From: Rhizomys pruinosus
Lineage: Eukaryota > Chordata > Mammalia > Rodentia > Spalacidae
Assembly (NCBI GenBank): GCA_009823505.1
Contig: VZQC01008065.1
Coordinates: forward strand, 384,145-448,144
Reading direction: 5' to 3'
DNA: 64,000 nucleotides
The notes below the pieces were generated by a model. That model made no database searches. It worked only from the letters and a program-made list of their open reading frames with translations, and was not told where the DNA came from. Both the position numbers and the translations under genes were made by a program. Below, one piece after another: positions 52,205 through 62,854 of the stretch. Each line of letters starts with the position of its first letter. Within the stretch, counting starts at the first letter, position 1.

Positions 52205-52815
52205 GTTTGTTTTATTCTTTTTATTCGGATGTGAACTTTTTCTTCATTGATTTGCAGACTTCCTTTGCTTATTTACTTCAGGTGCTTTCTTTATTTTCTC
52301 CTTGTTTATGGAGGACTGGCTGGTCTGCATTTCAGGTTTTCACTTTTGGTTAGATAGCTAACTCTTCCCTTTCTGTTCTGAAGGTTTTCCAGAAATTGCA
52401 GAGGTGATAACCAGGTCACTTCACCACTGAGCATTATGCTCACTCCACTCCTGGCCATTTCTTTTAGGCTGGCTGTGAAATCTAGTGTGCCGGGACTGGA
52501 ATTGGGAGGCCCTTGTCTCTTCTTCCTTGCACCTTGGACTCACTACCTTTATTCCCACTGGGACAGTTGCACCTCAGCACAAGCAGTGGGGAGGGGGTTT
52601 GGGTTTGCTCCTTTGGCCTGAGAGCAGGTCCCCTCTGTGTCCTGTTGCTGCTGCTCCTGTTGCTGCTGTGCTGACTGGGAGACTCCGCCCATGCCAATCA
52701 TGCAAAAGGGGCATGGTTTCGCCTAGGCACTTGAACCCAAGCTTCTCAAATGGCTGCCTAGCTGCTTCTAACCTCTCCCCATGCAGGTCTCCTCTTTGTC
52801 GCCTATTTTGACATT
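52205..52815 (-). promoter_or_regulatory. L1 5' UTR (putative internal promoter region)
   Basis: GC-rich sequence relative to its surroundings, upstream of L1 ORF1 and in the right orientation. It includes GCTGCTGCTCCTGTTGCTGC (antisense) and ACTCCGCCCATGCC. In active rodent L1s this region drives RNA polymerase II transcription. Decay here makes activity doubtful. The 5' edge is set where GC content drops at about 52815. Confidence 0.7.
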
Positions 52816-53330
52816 TTGTAAAGAGCAGATGTTTCTCAAATCCAGAAATATTCTATGATTCAGCTATTTTGTCCTCAGCTATGTATATAAAGAAATGGAA
52901 TCTGTATCAAGTGTATAATTTCTTTTTCTTATTCATTGTAAAACTATTCATACTATCCATGGTGTTAACTTACCTGTATTAGCCCTACATAAATGGACTA
53001 ATACAGAAGAAATTGAATTTATATGTTGAATATTTCTCAATCATTAAGAATTATGAAAGCTTTCCACTTTGTTCAGCATTGATGGATTTCCTCCACTGAA
53101 GGACATATGCTTGGTACAACAGATAAACACAGAAATAATAAGAAATACCGTCCATGTTCTGACTCATGTATGAAAATTTAAACAATCTATTTTCATAGAA
53201 CTACAGTGTAGAATTGTGCTCACTAAAGACTCAGAAATACAGAAGGGAATGGAGTACAGGAAAGTTCTAAAGGACTTACAATATATAGTTGGATAGAAGG
53301 AATAGTTCTAGAGTTCTGTACCACAGTAGG
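52816..53330. other. AT-rich single-copy sequence
   Basis: No gene or element is recognised. Confidence 0.5.
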
Positions 53331-53333
53331 ATA

Positions 53334-53380
<47 letters not shown>
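53334..53380. repeat. (TG)n microsatellite
   Basis: About 46 bases of TG repeat. It creates Val/Cys runs in translation that are not a protein. Confidence 0.95.
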
Positions 53381-53381
<1 letters not shown>

Positions 53382-53874
53382 TTTATCTGTATCTGTATTG
53401 TATTGGGACATACTTGCTGTGGCACACATGTAAGATGCCAGAAAACAAATTGGTGGAGTTATTTCTCTCTTCACCTTTACAGAATATATGGTATAGAACT
53501 CAGATAATCAAGCTTTCATGGCAAGGACTTTTTCCTTCTGAGGCATCTCATTACCCACAATTATGCATTTTATAAAAAAAATAATAAAACAGGAATTTAA
53601 ATGTTCACAACACAAATAAAGTATACACTCCATTAAAACAAATCCAACTTACCCCAAGTTAATCTTTACACATTGTGAATATTTACCACATTATTATATT
53701 TCACCCTAAATATGTATATTTTAGGAAAATTAAATAAGTAAATTTATTCTAATTTTTAGTAATATCTCCGGAGTTAGGCCAATGTCTTGTCTGAATACTT
53801 TAAATCTAATAACTATAATGACTTTATGGTACCTAAAATTCTTTAATTTTCCTAGTATACCTATGAGTTTTATT
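53381..53874. other. AT-rich single-copy sequence
   Basis: No gene or element is recognised. Confidence 0.5.
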
Positions 53875-53877
53875 TTT

Positions 53878-54103
53878 AATATTTTATTTATTATTTTTAT
53901 TTATGGGTCTAAGTGTATTGCCTGCATGTATATAAGTAGACTCATTTCATGAAATGTCCACAGACTTCAGAAGAGGGCATCGGATGCCCTAGAACTGAAG
54001 TTATGGGCAGTCATTAGCCACAATGCAGGTGACAGGAATCAAATCAGGGACTTCTGTAAGACATGCCAGTGGTTTTACCAGCTGAACTAGTTCTCCAGCC
54101 CCT
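53878..54103 (-). mobile_element. Old B3-like SINE, minus strand
   Basis: TTTATTTATGGGTCTAAGTG, CAGAAGAGGGCATCGGATGC, GAACTGAAGTTATGGGCAG and a terminal CTGAACTAGTTCTCCAGCCC show an antisense B2/B3-type SINE with about a quarter of positions changed. Confidence 0.85.
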
Positions 54104-54298
54104 AGTTATAAATTTTTAACTTGAAAAGTACACATTATTGACCAGTGAAATGATTCCATGGGTGAAGGTATTTGTTACATAAGCCATGGGACCTGAAACC
54201 AAAAACTTGATATGAGAGAAGCAGCTTGACAATGTCTTTTGAGCTCCACATGTGTGCCGCCTTGTGCATGTTCTTCCCATTGACACCATTGGCTTACA

Positions 54299-54299
<1 letters not shown>

Positions 54300-54332
<33 letters not shown>
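54300..54332. repeat. (AC)n microsatellite
   Basis: About 32 bases of CA repeat. Confidence 0.95.
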
Positions 54333-54335
<3 letters not shown>

Positions 54336-54377
54336 TGAGCTATTAAATTCGATAAAATTAAATAAGTAACAATTGGA

Positions 54378-54592
54378 GGCATTTATTTACTTTTATTATT
54401 GTGTATGAGAGTTTTGCCTGTGTGTTTTTAAACACACTGTCTGCATGCACTGTGCTTGAGGGTCAGAAGAGAGCAATGGATCCCTTGGAAATGGACTAAC
54501 TAACGGTTATTTAACACTATGTTGGTTTTGATAAAGGAGTCCTCCGGAAGAGCAGCCATTGCTTTTATCCCCTGAGCCATCTCTCCAGCCTA
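54378..54592 (-). mobile_element. Old B3-like SINE, minus strand
   Basis: GAGGGTCAGAAGAGAGCAAT, GAAATGGACTAACTAACGGT and the terminal CTGAGCCATCTCTCCAGCCT identify it. It is heavily diverged. Confidence 0.85.
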
Positions 54593-54761
54593 CAATAATA
54601 TCTTTTTCACTTTTTAACATTTTATTAATGTATCTCATAAGAATAGGCACTTATTAGTAAGAACACTGAAGGAGAAACATCTTTATTTCCTTACTATGTT
54701 TTCTAGCCTTTCTATGAAAATATAAAGTGTGTTTAAATTTATTCAATTAAGAGCTATTTCT

Positions 54762-54953
54762 GGAGCTGGAGTGATGGCTCAACACTGGCTGCTTTTGCAG
54801 AGGACCAAGGTTTGATTCCCATCCTCCGCATGATGGCTAACAACTGTCTGTACTCCAATTCCAGGGGAATCCAATGCCATCTTCTGACCTGTTCAGGTCT
54901 TGTGCAACATGGCTGTGCTTACATACATGCAGGCAATTCATTCATCAACATAA

Positions 54954-54984
<31 letters not shown>

Positions 54985-54985
54985 G
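54762..54985 (+). mobile_element. B2/B3-like SINE, plus strand, with (AAT)n tail
   Basis: GGAGCTGGAGTGATGGCTCA, TTTTGCAGAGGACCAAGGTT, TTGATTCCCATCC (B-box remains), CCAATTCCAGGGGAATCC and an (AAT)n tail at 54952-54985. Confidence 0.88.
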
Positions 54986-55439
54986 TAATAGATTTTTGAT
55001 ATAAATTTGAAATTTATTTAGAGGATTTCATAATTAATAAACTGTGTGTGTGTTTCTTTTCCCAAACACCTTTCCTCTTTAATTCTTCTTATGCTCCCTC
55101 AACTCCTCTCACATTGTAACTATTTTTGTTTTATATATAGACACACACAACCGACCAAATCCAATGTTGTCCTTATTTAGATGTGTTCATAGCTGATCAT
55201 TTAGGATTGTGGTCTTGTCGTTAGAAAAATGAAACCAAACAGACGCTTGTTCTTCCTCCCTGACCAGCCACTGAAAGCTCTTCTTCTTCGGATGGGACCT
55301 TGTAAAATTTTGCCCTATGTTGGCAAGTTGTGTGGTCTATGCAGGTCTTGTGTGGGCAATCATATCATTGAGAGATCATGAATGCAATACTCTGTCCTGT
55401 CTAGAATCCACGCTCTACCATCAGCACCCTCTTCCTCAG
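54986..55439. other. AT-rich single-copy sequence
   Basis: I see no gene. Positions 55230-55440 are slightly GC-richer, without a recognised element. Confidence 0.45.
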
Positions 55440-55676
55440 GCTTCTTTTAGAAATATTTTATTTATTATTTATACTTATGTGTAAGACTGTTCTGTATGCT
55501 TGTATTTAAATGAACAGATCATGAATTGATGTGGATGTCAGAAGACGATGTCAGATCCCTGGGAGCCTGAGTTATGGATGGTTGGTAGCTGCCATGGTGG
55601 GTGCTGGGCATAGAGCTGTTTTTTCTGCAGGAGCAGCCACTACTCTTAACTGCTGAGTCATCTCACCAGCCTCTCT
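55440..55676 (-). mobile_element. Old B3-like SINE, minus strand
   Basis: TTATTTATACTTATGTGTAA, GGATGTCAGAAGACGATGTC, CTGGGAGCCTGAGTTATGGA, GCTGCCATGGTGGGTGCTGG and a terminal CTGAGTCATCTCACCAGCCT show the antisense of a B3-type SINE. Confidence 0.88.
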
Positions 55677-55851
55677 TCTTGAGGCTCTTAAGGTCTTTCC
55701 ACTTCCTCAAACCTTATATTCTCTGAACCTGAAGTGTAGGTCTGTGTTACAGATGTCCCTTTGGGGGCTGGACACAGTTGCTTTTTCCCCACATTTCAGC
55801 CAGTTGTGAATTTCTATAATTGCCTCTGTCTGTTGGTAAGAGTTAAGAGCT

Positions 55852-56013
55852 AGCCGGGTGTGGTGGCGCACGCCTTTAATCCTAGCACTTGGGAGGCAGA
55901 GGCAGGCGGATCTTTGTGAGTTCAAGGCCAGCCTGGTCTACAGAGTGAGTTCCAGGCCAGCTGGGGCTACAGGGAGACCCTGTCTCGAAAAGACAAAAAA
56001 AAAAAAAAAAAAA
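55852..56013 (+). mobile_element. B1 SINE, plus strand, with perfect 14-bp TSD
   Basis: Full length from AGCCGGGTGTGGTGGCGCAC to GGGAGACCCTGTCTC and a long A-tail. AAGAGTTAAGAGCT is duplicated at 55838-55851 and 56014-56027. The retained CpGs and exact duplication suggest a recent insertion. Confidence 0.96.
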
Positions 56014-56027
56014 AAGAGTTAAGAGCT

Positions 56028-56808
56028 GCACTTATCTATAGATATATGGATGAGTTTTAGAAGGCAGTTGGTTCTCCTCTAAGGCATATTGCCTCTCCAA
56101 ACATGAGTTTTATGCTTGATTTACAGTATTAGGAATGAGTTCTCTCTTAGTGATGAAACTGTCTAAATAGCTGTTGGTTGCCCCCAGTACAGAAGCATCA
56201 CTGTTGTACTACTGGGGATATCCTGCTCATCTATCGTTGCTGTGGTTCTCCGGATTTACAGCTATCTTGGATGGTTGATAACTTTCATCCCTTGGCAAAT
56301 TGCATATCACCTTTGTCACTATGAGAACTAGCCTTAGGGAAGGTGACACTTATTTAAAATTATCTCAACAAATAAAAAACAGAATTGGACACAGAAAAAT
56401 CCCACACAGAGAAGCTTCTGTTAATCCACATCATAATAATTTCTCATTTATCTTATTCATAGAAATTATGCTTTCTATGGGACAAATTAGCTGGTAATAT
56501 CTTCAAAATTCATGAGAAAAAGGAGGCAGATCAGAGAATCTGACAACAAAATGAAATCTGCTTAATGAACTGTATCATGAACATTTAACTGAAAGCTAGA
56601 CCAGCTGCTTCATTGCTGGCAGCAATATGTGCCAGAGATTTGATATTAATTCCTAATAGAGATGCATTCTAAGGTAGACAAGACTGTCACAAAGTCATAA
56701 AATTATCTCTGAGTTTTGAGATTGATTTACCATATTCTCTATTGAATATATTTAGATTTGATATTTGTGTCCTGAAATTTGTTTTCTGAATTTTTCTTCT
56801 TTTACAGT
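56028..56808. other. AT-rich single-copy sequence
   Basis: No gene or element is recognised. Confidence 0.5.
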
Positions 56809-56811
56809 AAA

Positions 56812-57067
56812 GCATTTTTTTTTGTCTTTTTGAGACAGGGTCTCCCTTTAGTCCTAAGTGGCCTAGAGCTCACTATGTAGACCAGGATGGCCTTGAACTC
56901 AACAGAGATCTGCCTACATCTGCCTCCCAAGTGCTGGGATTAAAGTTGTGCATCACCATGCCTGGCCCAAGACTTTTTTTTATCTGCCATGTGGTTGCTG
57001 GGAATTGAACCCGGGTCCTCTGCAAGAGCAGTCGACGCTCTTAACCATTGAGCCATCTCTCCAGCCC
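56812..57067 (-). mobile_element. Composite: B2-like head joined to B1, minus strand
   Basis: On the minus strand, a SINE head (GGGGCTGGAGAGATGGCTCA to CAACCACATGGCAGA, 57067-56983) is joined through a short A-rich linker (56982-56968) to a full B1 (56967-56812) ending in A's. The 3' half of the B2-like SINE is absent. Short imperfect flanks AAAGCAT and AAAACAT (about 56809 and 57069) may be a single target-site duplication around the whole composite. Confidence 0.85.
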
Positions 57068-58117
57068 CCAAAACATCTTTTTATATTGGAGAGTGGATGT
57101 AGGCACTCCAGTATGTCACACAACTTTGTCTCCTGAGTCACACAGCTTTTTCTCCTGAGTCACACACCATCTCTCCCGCGCTTATCTGTGTCAGGTTGCC
57201 AAAAGTTATCATAGCTGGGATTGTTGGCTGCTGACACCCCCACATAGAAGGAAGGTCAGGTAGAGTACCAAATACTTGCTTGATTATACACCTACACCTT
57301 CAAACCTGTGGTTTCCACTTCAACCCTAATTGCTTGAGTCCTGGGAGAAAGGCTACGTTATACAGGCTGGGGAAGTATACAGAAGGTGTGGCTTAAGGGA
57401 AGCCATCATGCATGCTGGGTAAAGACTTTCAGTTGCAACCTTAAACACCCACACTCCTGTAAGTAACCTCTCACTCATTTCTCTATAAGTAAGCCCAATA
57501 ACATGTGAAATCACATTGTGGTTTGTCATTGGGAACTTGCAAGGAGGGGTGGACATCGTTTATATCTCTCCCCCACAGAAGGAATTTTAGTAATAAACAC
57601 GATAGTTCTAGGACTGAGCTTTATCTTGAGCTAGTTGGGCAAAACACCATCAACCTGCAGCAGATTAACTTCTGTAAATTCTTCCAAATTACTACCACAT
57701 CATATGAAGCTAAGTGACTTTTGTTCAGTCTGAGTACATTAAATTCAATAACTAGCTAATCAAAGCATATGTGAAACTCATTTTTTAACCACAGAAAGAG
57801 TGAAGTCAGTTAGCTTTATAGTACTAGGCATGAATTCTCTTCAGCAACCTGAAGTCCAATTAGACAGCTATTATTTTACCCCCAAGATAAAAGTATTGCT
57901 ATTGCACCATAGGAGATATTTTGCAGTGTGTAGGCTTCACATATGTGCAGGCTCTTGATGATTTTCCTTGGCAGCTTGCATGGCACCTTCTGAGCTAGTC
58001 CTCAGGGAGGAGGCTTCCAGGACAGTGCCACCTTCATCCTTCCATGCCCTGTGTTCAAAGATTGTAGTCTCATCAGCAATAGGGATTTACTTTCAAGGTC
58101 TGGGAAGCAACTGAAGC
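57068..58117. other. Single-copy sequence with no recognised gene
   Basis: No coding signal. CTCCTGAGTCACACA occurs twice, about 19 bases apart (57132 and 57151). Otherwise nothing stands out. Confidence 0.5.
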
Positions 58118-58308
58118 CAATATCTACAGCCTATACTGTTTGACCATGCTCATGGAGACCCCTCCCCACTGCCAACTGAGGGCAATATCTATAGCCTATA
58201 CTGTTTGAACATGCTCTTGGAGACCCCTCCCCATTGCCAACTGAGGGCAGTATCTATAGCCTATACTGTTTGACCATGCTCATGGAGACCCCTCCCCACT
58301 CCCAACTG
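58118..58308. repeat. 65-bp minisatellite, three units
   Basis: Units at 58118-58182, 58183-58247 and 58248-58308 share CTATACTGTTTGA(C/A)CATGCT and GGAGACCCCTCCCCA. They differ at only a few positions each, so the expansion is recent compared with the old SINEs nearby. Confidence 0.95.
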
Positions 58309-59993
58309 TCTATTCAAAGTGAGGTTTCCCATGATTGACAACAGAGTATTTATTAATTTATGTTTCTTGTTTCCTAAAGGTTTTCCAAATATCTTTAATG
58401 ATATTTATCTCTATTTCCTCCTGATCATTCTGTATTTATTAATCTTCTTCCCCCAAAACCCTATAGAGTGACCCACTACTGCAGTTTTCCTATATTTTTC
58501 TTAATATTTCCACTTCAAATAAAGTTTTAACTGTATTCCAATTAATCTTACATCTGCCAAAATGTCTACATTCCACCCCTGATTAAGGATATTTTTGCAG
58601 CAGAAAGAGGATATTGTAAAGATGTGAATGTGGTGAAACTTCATAAATAAGTGACCATTGGGTCTCTAGACACCATTAGTACATCTACAACATAACAGAA
58701 AAAGCAAAGATTCAGGGAACATCTTGGAAGAGGGGCAGATGACTGTATGAGCAAGAGCAACAGGATGTCTACCACAAACTATATTCACTTCTAGACATGA
58801 CAAGAAGTCCCACACATAAAATCTGAAGTGTGGTTGCCTAAACAAGATCTGCATAATGGTCACACCAGTTGACATGCCAATGTGTATGGGTAAATTTTAA
58901 AAGGTCTTCTGTTAGATGAAGTTACAGGCAATCAATAGTTTCTGGGAGAGGAGGAATCAAAGTTCTTCAAGGATGAGTTCCTTGATTGGATAGGTTATCC
59001 AATCCCAGGGGTAATCCCTAAACACATGTATATAGTAGCAACACTAAATGGATGTAAAAGATTGCATATACACATATGAGTGTTTATTGATAATAATTAC
59101 AAAGAAGAGGTCATGAATTTGTTAGGGGGCACACATTGGGATGAAGGNTACATATATATATATACATATATATATCAAAGCAAGCAATCAAAAAGAAATT
59201 TAACATTTAAAAGGAGAAGAGGAATGCATTAGTATTTTCTCTATTATTTTGTGGTCCATGAGTCTTAGGTATAGAGCTTTAATTGGAGATGTGTCACTTA
59301 GGACTGCACATTTCTGATAAACATATTCTCTATGTGTGACCAGTTGTGGAACTTTTTAAGGAGTGGTGAATGTTATATCTCTCTGCAAATATAATGATCT
59401 TTATTTAGTATACAGTAAGAAATTACTCTAGTCTGGGGATATGACAGATATAGGGTTTTCTATAGAATCTGTGACCTTTCTTGCCATGTGTATTTGGCTA
59501 TATATACAGTGCCATGAGTTCCCTCCCACTGAGAGAGCTTTAAGTCCAGATAGCTGTTGATTACCCCTTAGATAAATGTGACACTCCTACACTGATAGTG
59601 TATTAGGCTGGTCATTGTTGGGTTTATTTGGCTCTAGAGCTGAGGTTGGTACATTGATTGATTTTTCTCAGTTAGTATCTTGCAGAGTATCCTCTAGAAC
59701 TTTGTGTGCTAGCTACTCTCTAGGGAGGCTTCGAGGTCAATTCTAGCTCTGTTGTTCCATGTCCTTTGTATGACAGACTGCATGAAATAAGGTAGGGGCA
59801 GCTATGGAGCAGGGAGTGAATGGAGGAAGGGGAGTAAATATAATTTAAATTTATGATATAAAATGCACAAAATTTCAATGAAAATATACATTAAGAATAA
59901 AAAATGACAAAAGGGCTTTGGGGAATAAAGTCACAAATGAAGATGGATGTTCTGAGTAGTATCCATTTATCTTCATGGAAATTATGTTATTGT
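58309..59993. other. AT-rich single-copy sequence with one N
   Basis: No gene or named element. A lone N at 59148 precedes a TA-rich run (59150-59174). I found no duplicated sequence around this N. Confidence 0.5.
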
Positions 59994-59994
59994 A

Positions 59995-60185
59995 ATATCA
60001 TTTACTATTATTATTATTGTGTTTCTGCATGTGCACTTGTGAGAGCCACTGCATATGTTTGTAGGTCAGAGGATAAGTTTCAGAATTCTGTTTTATGTTT
60101 CCACTGTGGGTTCCCAACATCAAATTCAGGTCCATATGCTTTCATGGCAGGTGGTATTACCTACTCAGCTACCTGGCCAAGCACC
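59995..60185 (-). mobile_element. Old B3/B4-like SINE, minus strand
   Basis: TGTGCACTTGTGAGAGCCAC, TGTAGGTCAGAGGATAAGTT, GTGGGTTCCCAACATCAAAT and CTACTCAGCTACCTGGCCAA are antisense landmarks of an old tRNA-headed rodent SINE. Part of it translates (59904-60188), but this is not a gene. Confidence 0.75.
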
Positions 60186-60239
60186 TAATGTCATTTTCAT
60201 GATGATTTTTTACCCTAATTTTTTTTTACTCAGAGATTT

Positions 60240-60258
60240 AAAATAGTTATTTATTAGT

Positions 60259-60294
<36 letters not shown>

Positions 60295-60485
60295 GCTTTG
60301 CCTATATGCATGTAAGTACACCATGTGTCTCAGTGTCTGTGGTGGGAGGAAATGGCTTTGGATCACCATTACATGGAATTCAGTTATGAATGGCTGTTCA
60401 CTTTCAGACATATGCTGGAAACTAAACCTGGGACATCTATAAAAGCAGTCAGTGCTTCTATCCACTGAGCAATTTTTCTAGGTAC
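60240..60485 (-). mobile_element. Old B3-like SINE, minus strand, with (AT)n tail
   Basis: An (AT)n run at 60258-60294 sits in the tail. The body includes GCCTATATGCATGTAAGTAC and AACCTGGGACATCTATAAAA, and ends CCACTGAGCAATTTTTCTAG. It is strongly diverged. Confidence 0.75.
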
Positions 60486-61313
60486 CCCCCAAAGATTCTT
60501 TAAGTAGATGGAAATAAAGCACATGTATTTGGGGCAGGAATTGTAATGTCAGATTTCTGAACAAAGTTCATTCATAGTTCACAATAATGGGAAGAGAAGA
60601 AGGGTGAGAGTGATAGGTAGAGTTTATGTTTTGTTAATCATCCACCTTAGATTTTCTGTCTTGGTCTCTTGGTTACAGATGACTGTCTAGGTGTTGATTG
60701 GGGAGCAGAGATGCAAGGTTAGAAGCAAGGTCATCTTCTAGCTACTTCATGATTTTTCAGCCTGTCCAAATGTCCCCTGTCATTGACACCCACACTCCAA
60801 AATGAGCTAATGATAGAACATGTCCTACAGAGTACTGTGTAAGTCAATTGAAAACTATATACAAATAAAATTATTGCAATACAACTCTGCATCTGCTAAT
60901 GACTGTTCATGACTAACAGTTTTCATGACATGAAATAAACATTTAGTTAACAAGGAAAAATAATATTAATTCTACACTCGTCAAAATATATCAGAGGCAT
61001 TTTTGATAAAATCATTGACAAAATAATTTTCTTTGTCCACAATGAGCAATTATACAAAATTTAAAATGAAAGCATTTAACTTCTAGACTATATTTTCTTT
61101 CTGTTTTTGTTTCATGTTTTATTCTTCTGAGAATTTGTTGAACATTACAAATCTGTATGTTTTCGGTAGAAAATTGGAAATTTGTACTCCATGTATGGAC
61201 AAATAGATATATCAATATTAATTTAAACCAAAGAAAAATTAAAAGGAAAAGCTATCTAAGGTAAAATATTGTACTTGATCATTGATTTTGGACTATTTTA
61301 ATAGTTTCGAAGC
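60486..61313. other. AT-rich single-copy sequence
   Basis: No gene or element is recognised. Confidence 0.5.
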
Positions 61314-61537
61314 ATTTACTTTTATTTTTATGAGTGTTTTACCTGCATGTATTTAAGTGCACTGCATGCGAGCAACACCTATGAAGGCTAAGAAGAGGGT
61401 GTCAGATCCCCTAGAACTAGAGTTATGGATGGTGGGTAGCTGCCTTATGGGCTTTGGGATGCAAACCCAGGTCCTCTGCAAGAGCCGTTAGTGCTTTTAA
61501 CTGCAGTTTAACTGCAGTGATATCTCTCCAATCCCAA
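61314..61537 (-). mobile_element. Old B3-like SINE, minus strand
   Basis: TACCTGCATGTATTTAAGTG, AAGAAGAGGGTGTCAGATCC, CCTAGAACTAGAGTTATGGA, CCCAGGTCCTCTGCAAGAGC and a terminal TCTCTCCAATCCC. AACTGCAGTTTAACTGCAGT is a small local duplication near the 5' end. Confidence 0.88.
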
Positions 61538-62284
61538 CTGTGACCTCTTTTAATGAGAATATAGATTTAACATTTGTAATTGGCCATCTTCCTTTCAGTC
61601 CTTATAACAGTTGATGGAAATAGGAAACAATATAATAGAGAAAACCACAGAAGGTAAATGAATTGATAACTGAGTGAGACCCATCACAGGTGGAAATAGA
61701 ATCCGGAGTTCCAATGATCGTATTTGTCGAGGATCACATATACTGCTGAGAAGAGGTTCTGAAATTTCAGCTTTGTAATTTCACTTCTTGCTGCTTTGTT
61801 TCATCTGTTATCTCCTCAGTGATGATGATTATGTTTGCTTTCATATAGAGAAGCAGACTCCAGGAAGTCAAGAGAGGCGTACACTAAAACTGCCCAATTT
61901 TAATCTTTCAGTTTTGAGATTCTAACCCAGAGGGATATTCTATTTGACTCTACATAGCAATATAGAGGAGGAAAGAAAAAAAATTAAACAGCTGTGCCTT
62001 CATGGCTGTATTCTTCAAAATAAAAGTAGGATTTATAGCTGACATGCTACTCTGGAAGTTAATGTCTAATAGCCACATACTAACTGAAATGATTAGCTAT
62101 CAGAGATTTATTTCATTTACCACCAGAATGTTAACACAGAACATTGGCATTTCACCTTGTATCTATGGCTGCTGATGATCTACAATGAGTAGAATAGTAA
62201 AAAATTAAAAAGATTAGTGTATATTTTCATATGAGTCCTATTCTGTATATAGCTGGAATAAAACTGGTTTTGTTATAGAACACT
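61538..62284. other. AT-rich single-copy sequence
   Basis: No gene or element is recognised. Confidence 0.5.
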
Positions 62285-62285
62285 G

Positions 62286-62505
62286 ACTAGGCTGGAAAGA
62301 TGGCTCAATTGGTAAAGTCTTTCTCATGCAAGCCTGAGGAGCTAAGATCAGATCTCTTAAACCCACACATAGCCAGCCACAGCAGAGCATCCCTATGATC
62401 CCATGCTGTGGAGGAAGTCTAGGAGCATCCCTGAAGCTTGTAGGCCAGCTAGCCTTGTTTACTCCATGAGTTCCAAGTTGAGTGAGAAACTGTGTCACTA
62501 AATTA
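62286..62505 (+). mobile_element. B4/RSINE-like SINE, plus strand
   Basis: AGGCTGGAAAGATGGCTCAA (tRNA-like head), CATGCAAGCCTGAGGAGCTA, CCCACACATAGCCAGCCACA, CCAGCTAGCCTTGTTTACTC and GAGAAACTGTGTC follow the order of the rodent B4/RSINE1 composite (tRNA-like head plus B1-like body). Confidence 0.8.
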
Positions 62506-62509
62506 ACGT

Positions 62510-62660
62510 GTAAAGCAAGATACGTGGCTCAGCAGGTGAAGGCTCTTATCTTGAGGCCTAAGGACCTAAATTTGATCTTTGGTTCCCACACTGTGGAAAG
62601 AGAGAACTAATTCCTGAAATAGTACTCTGATCACCATACGTACTACTCAACGCACCTGAC

Positions 62661-62705
<45 letters not shown>
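62510..62705 (+). mobile_element. Old B3-like SINE, plus strand, with (AC)n tail
   Basis: ATACGTGGCTCAGCAGGTGA, GAGGCCTAAGGACCTAAATT, TTGGTTCCCACACTGTGGAA and ACTCTGATCACCATACG lead into (AC)n at 62664-62698. It lies directly downstream of another SINE in the same orientation. Confidence 0.75.
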
Positions 62706-62706
<1 letters not shown>

Positions 62707-62808
62707 ACATTCACCCACAATACTAAAAAAAAAAAATAATATGATAGCAATTCAGGAAGAAAGGGACCCAACTTCACTCTCTGACTTCCATACATACAGT
62801 CATACATT

Positions 62809-62811
<3 letters not shown>

Positions 62812-62853
<42 letters not shown>
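62812..62853. repeat. (AC)n microsatellite
   Basis: About 40 bases of CA repeat, the second within 200 bases. Confidence 0.95.

Positions 62854-62854
<1 letters not shown>

Larger units (their letters stand above)
47591..52815 (-). mobile_element. L1 LINE, minus strand, 5'-complete, ORF2 3' part deleted
   Basis: Read on the minus strand: a GC-rich 5' UTR (about 52815-52205), ORF1 N-terminal (52200-51880), ORF1 C-terminal (51645-51232), ORF2 endonuclease (50220-49768), and ORF2 reverse transcriptase (about 49100-47872). At about 47680 it joins directly to an AT-rich end resembling the L1 3' end (ATCAATAAAAATATTT on the minus strand). Two young SINEs and a U6 retrocopy interrupt it. It is the most complete L1 in the window, but ORF2 has frame breaks and catalytic-site changes. 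Confidence 0.93.

Noticed and set aside
59148..59174. Single N at 59148 as a third duplicated join
   Set aside because: Unlike 25867 and 43856, I could not find repeated sequence on the two sides, so no duplication is claimed.
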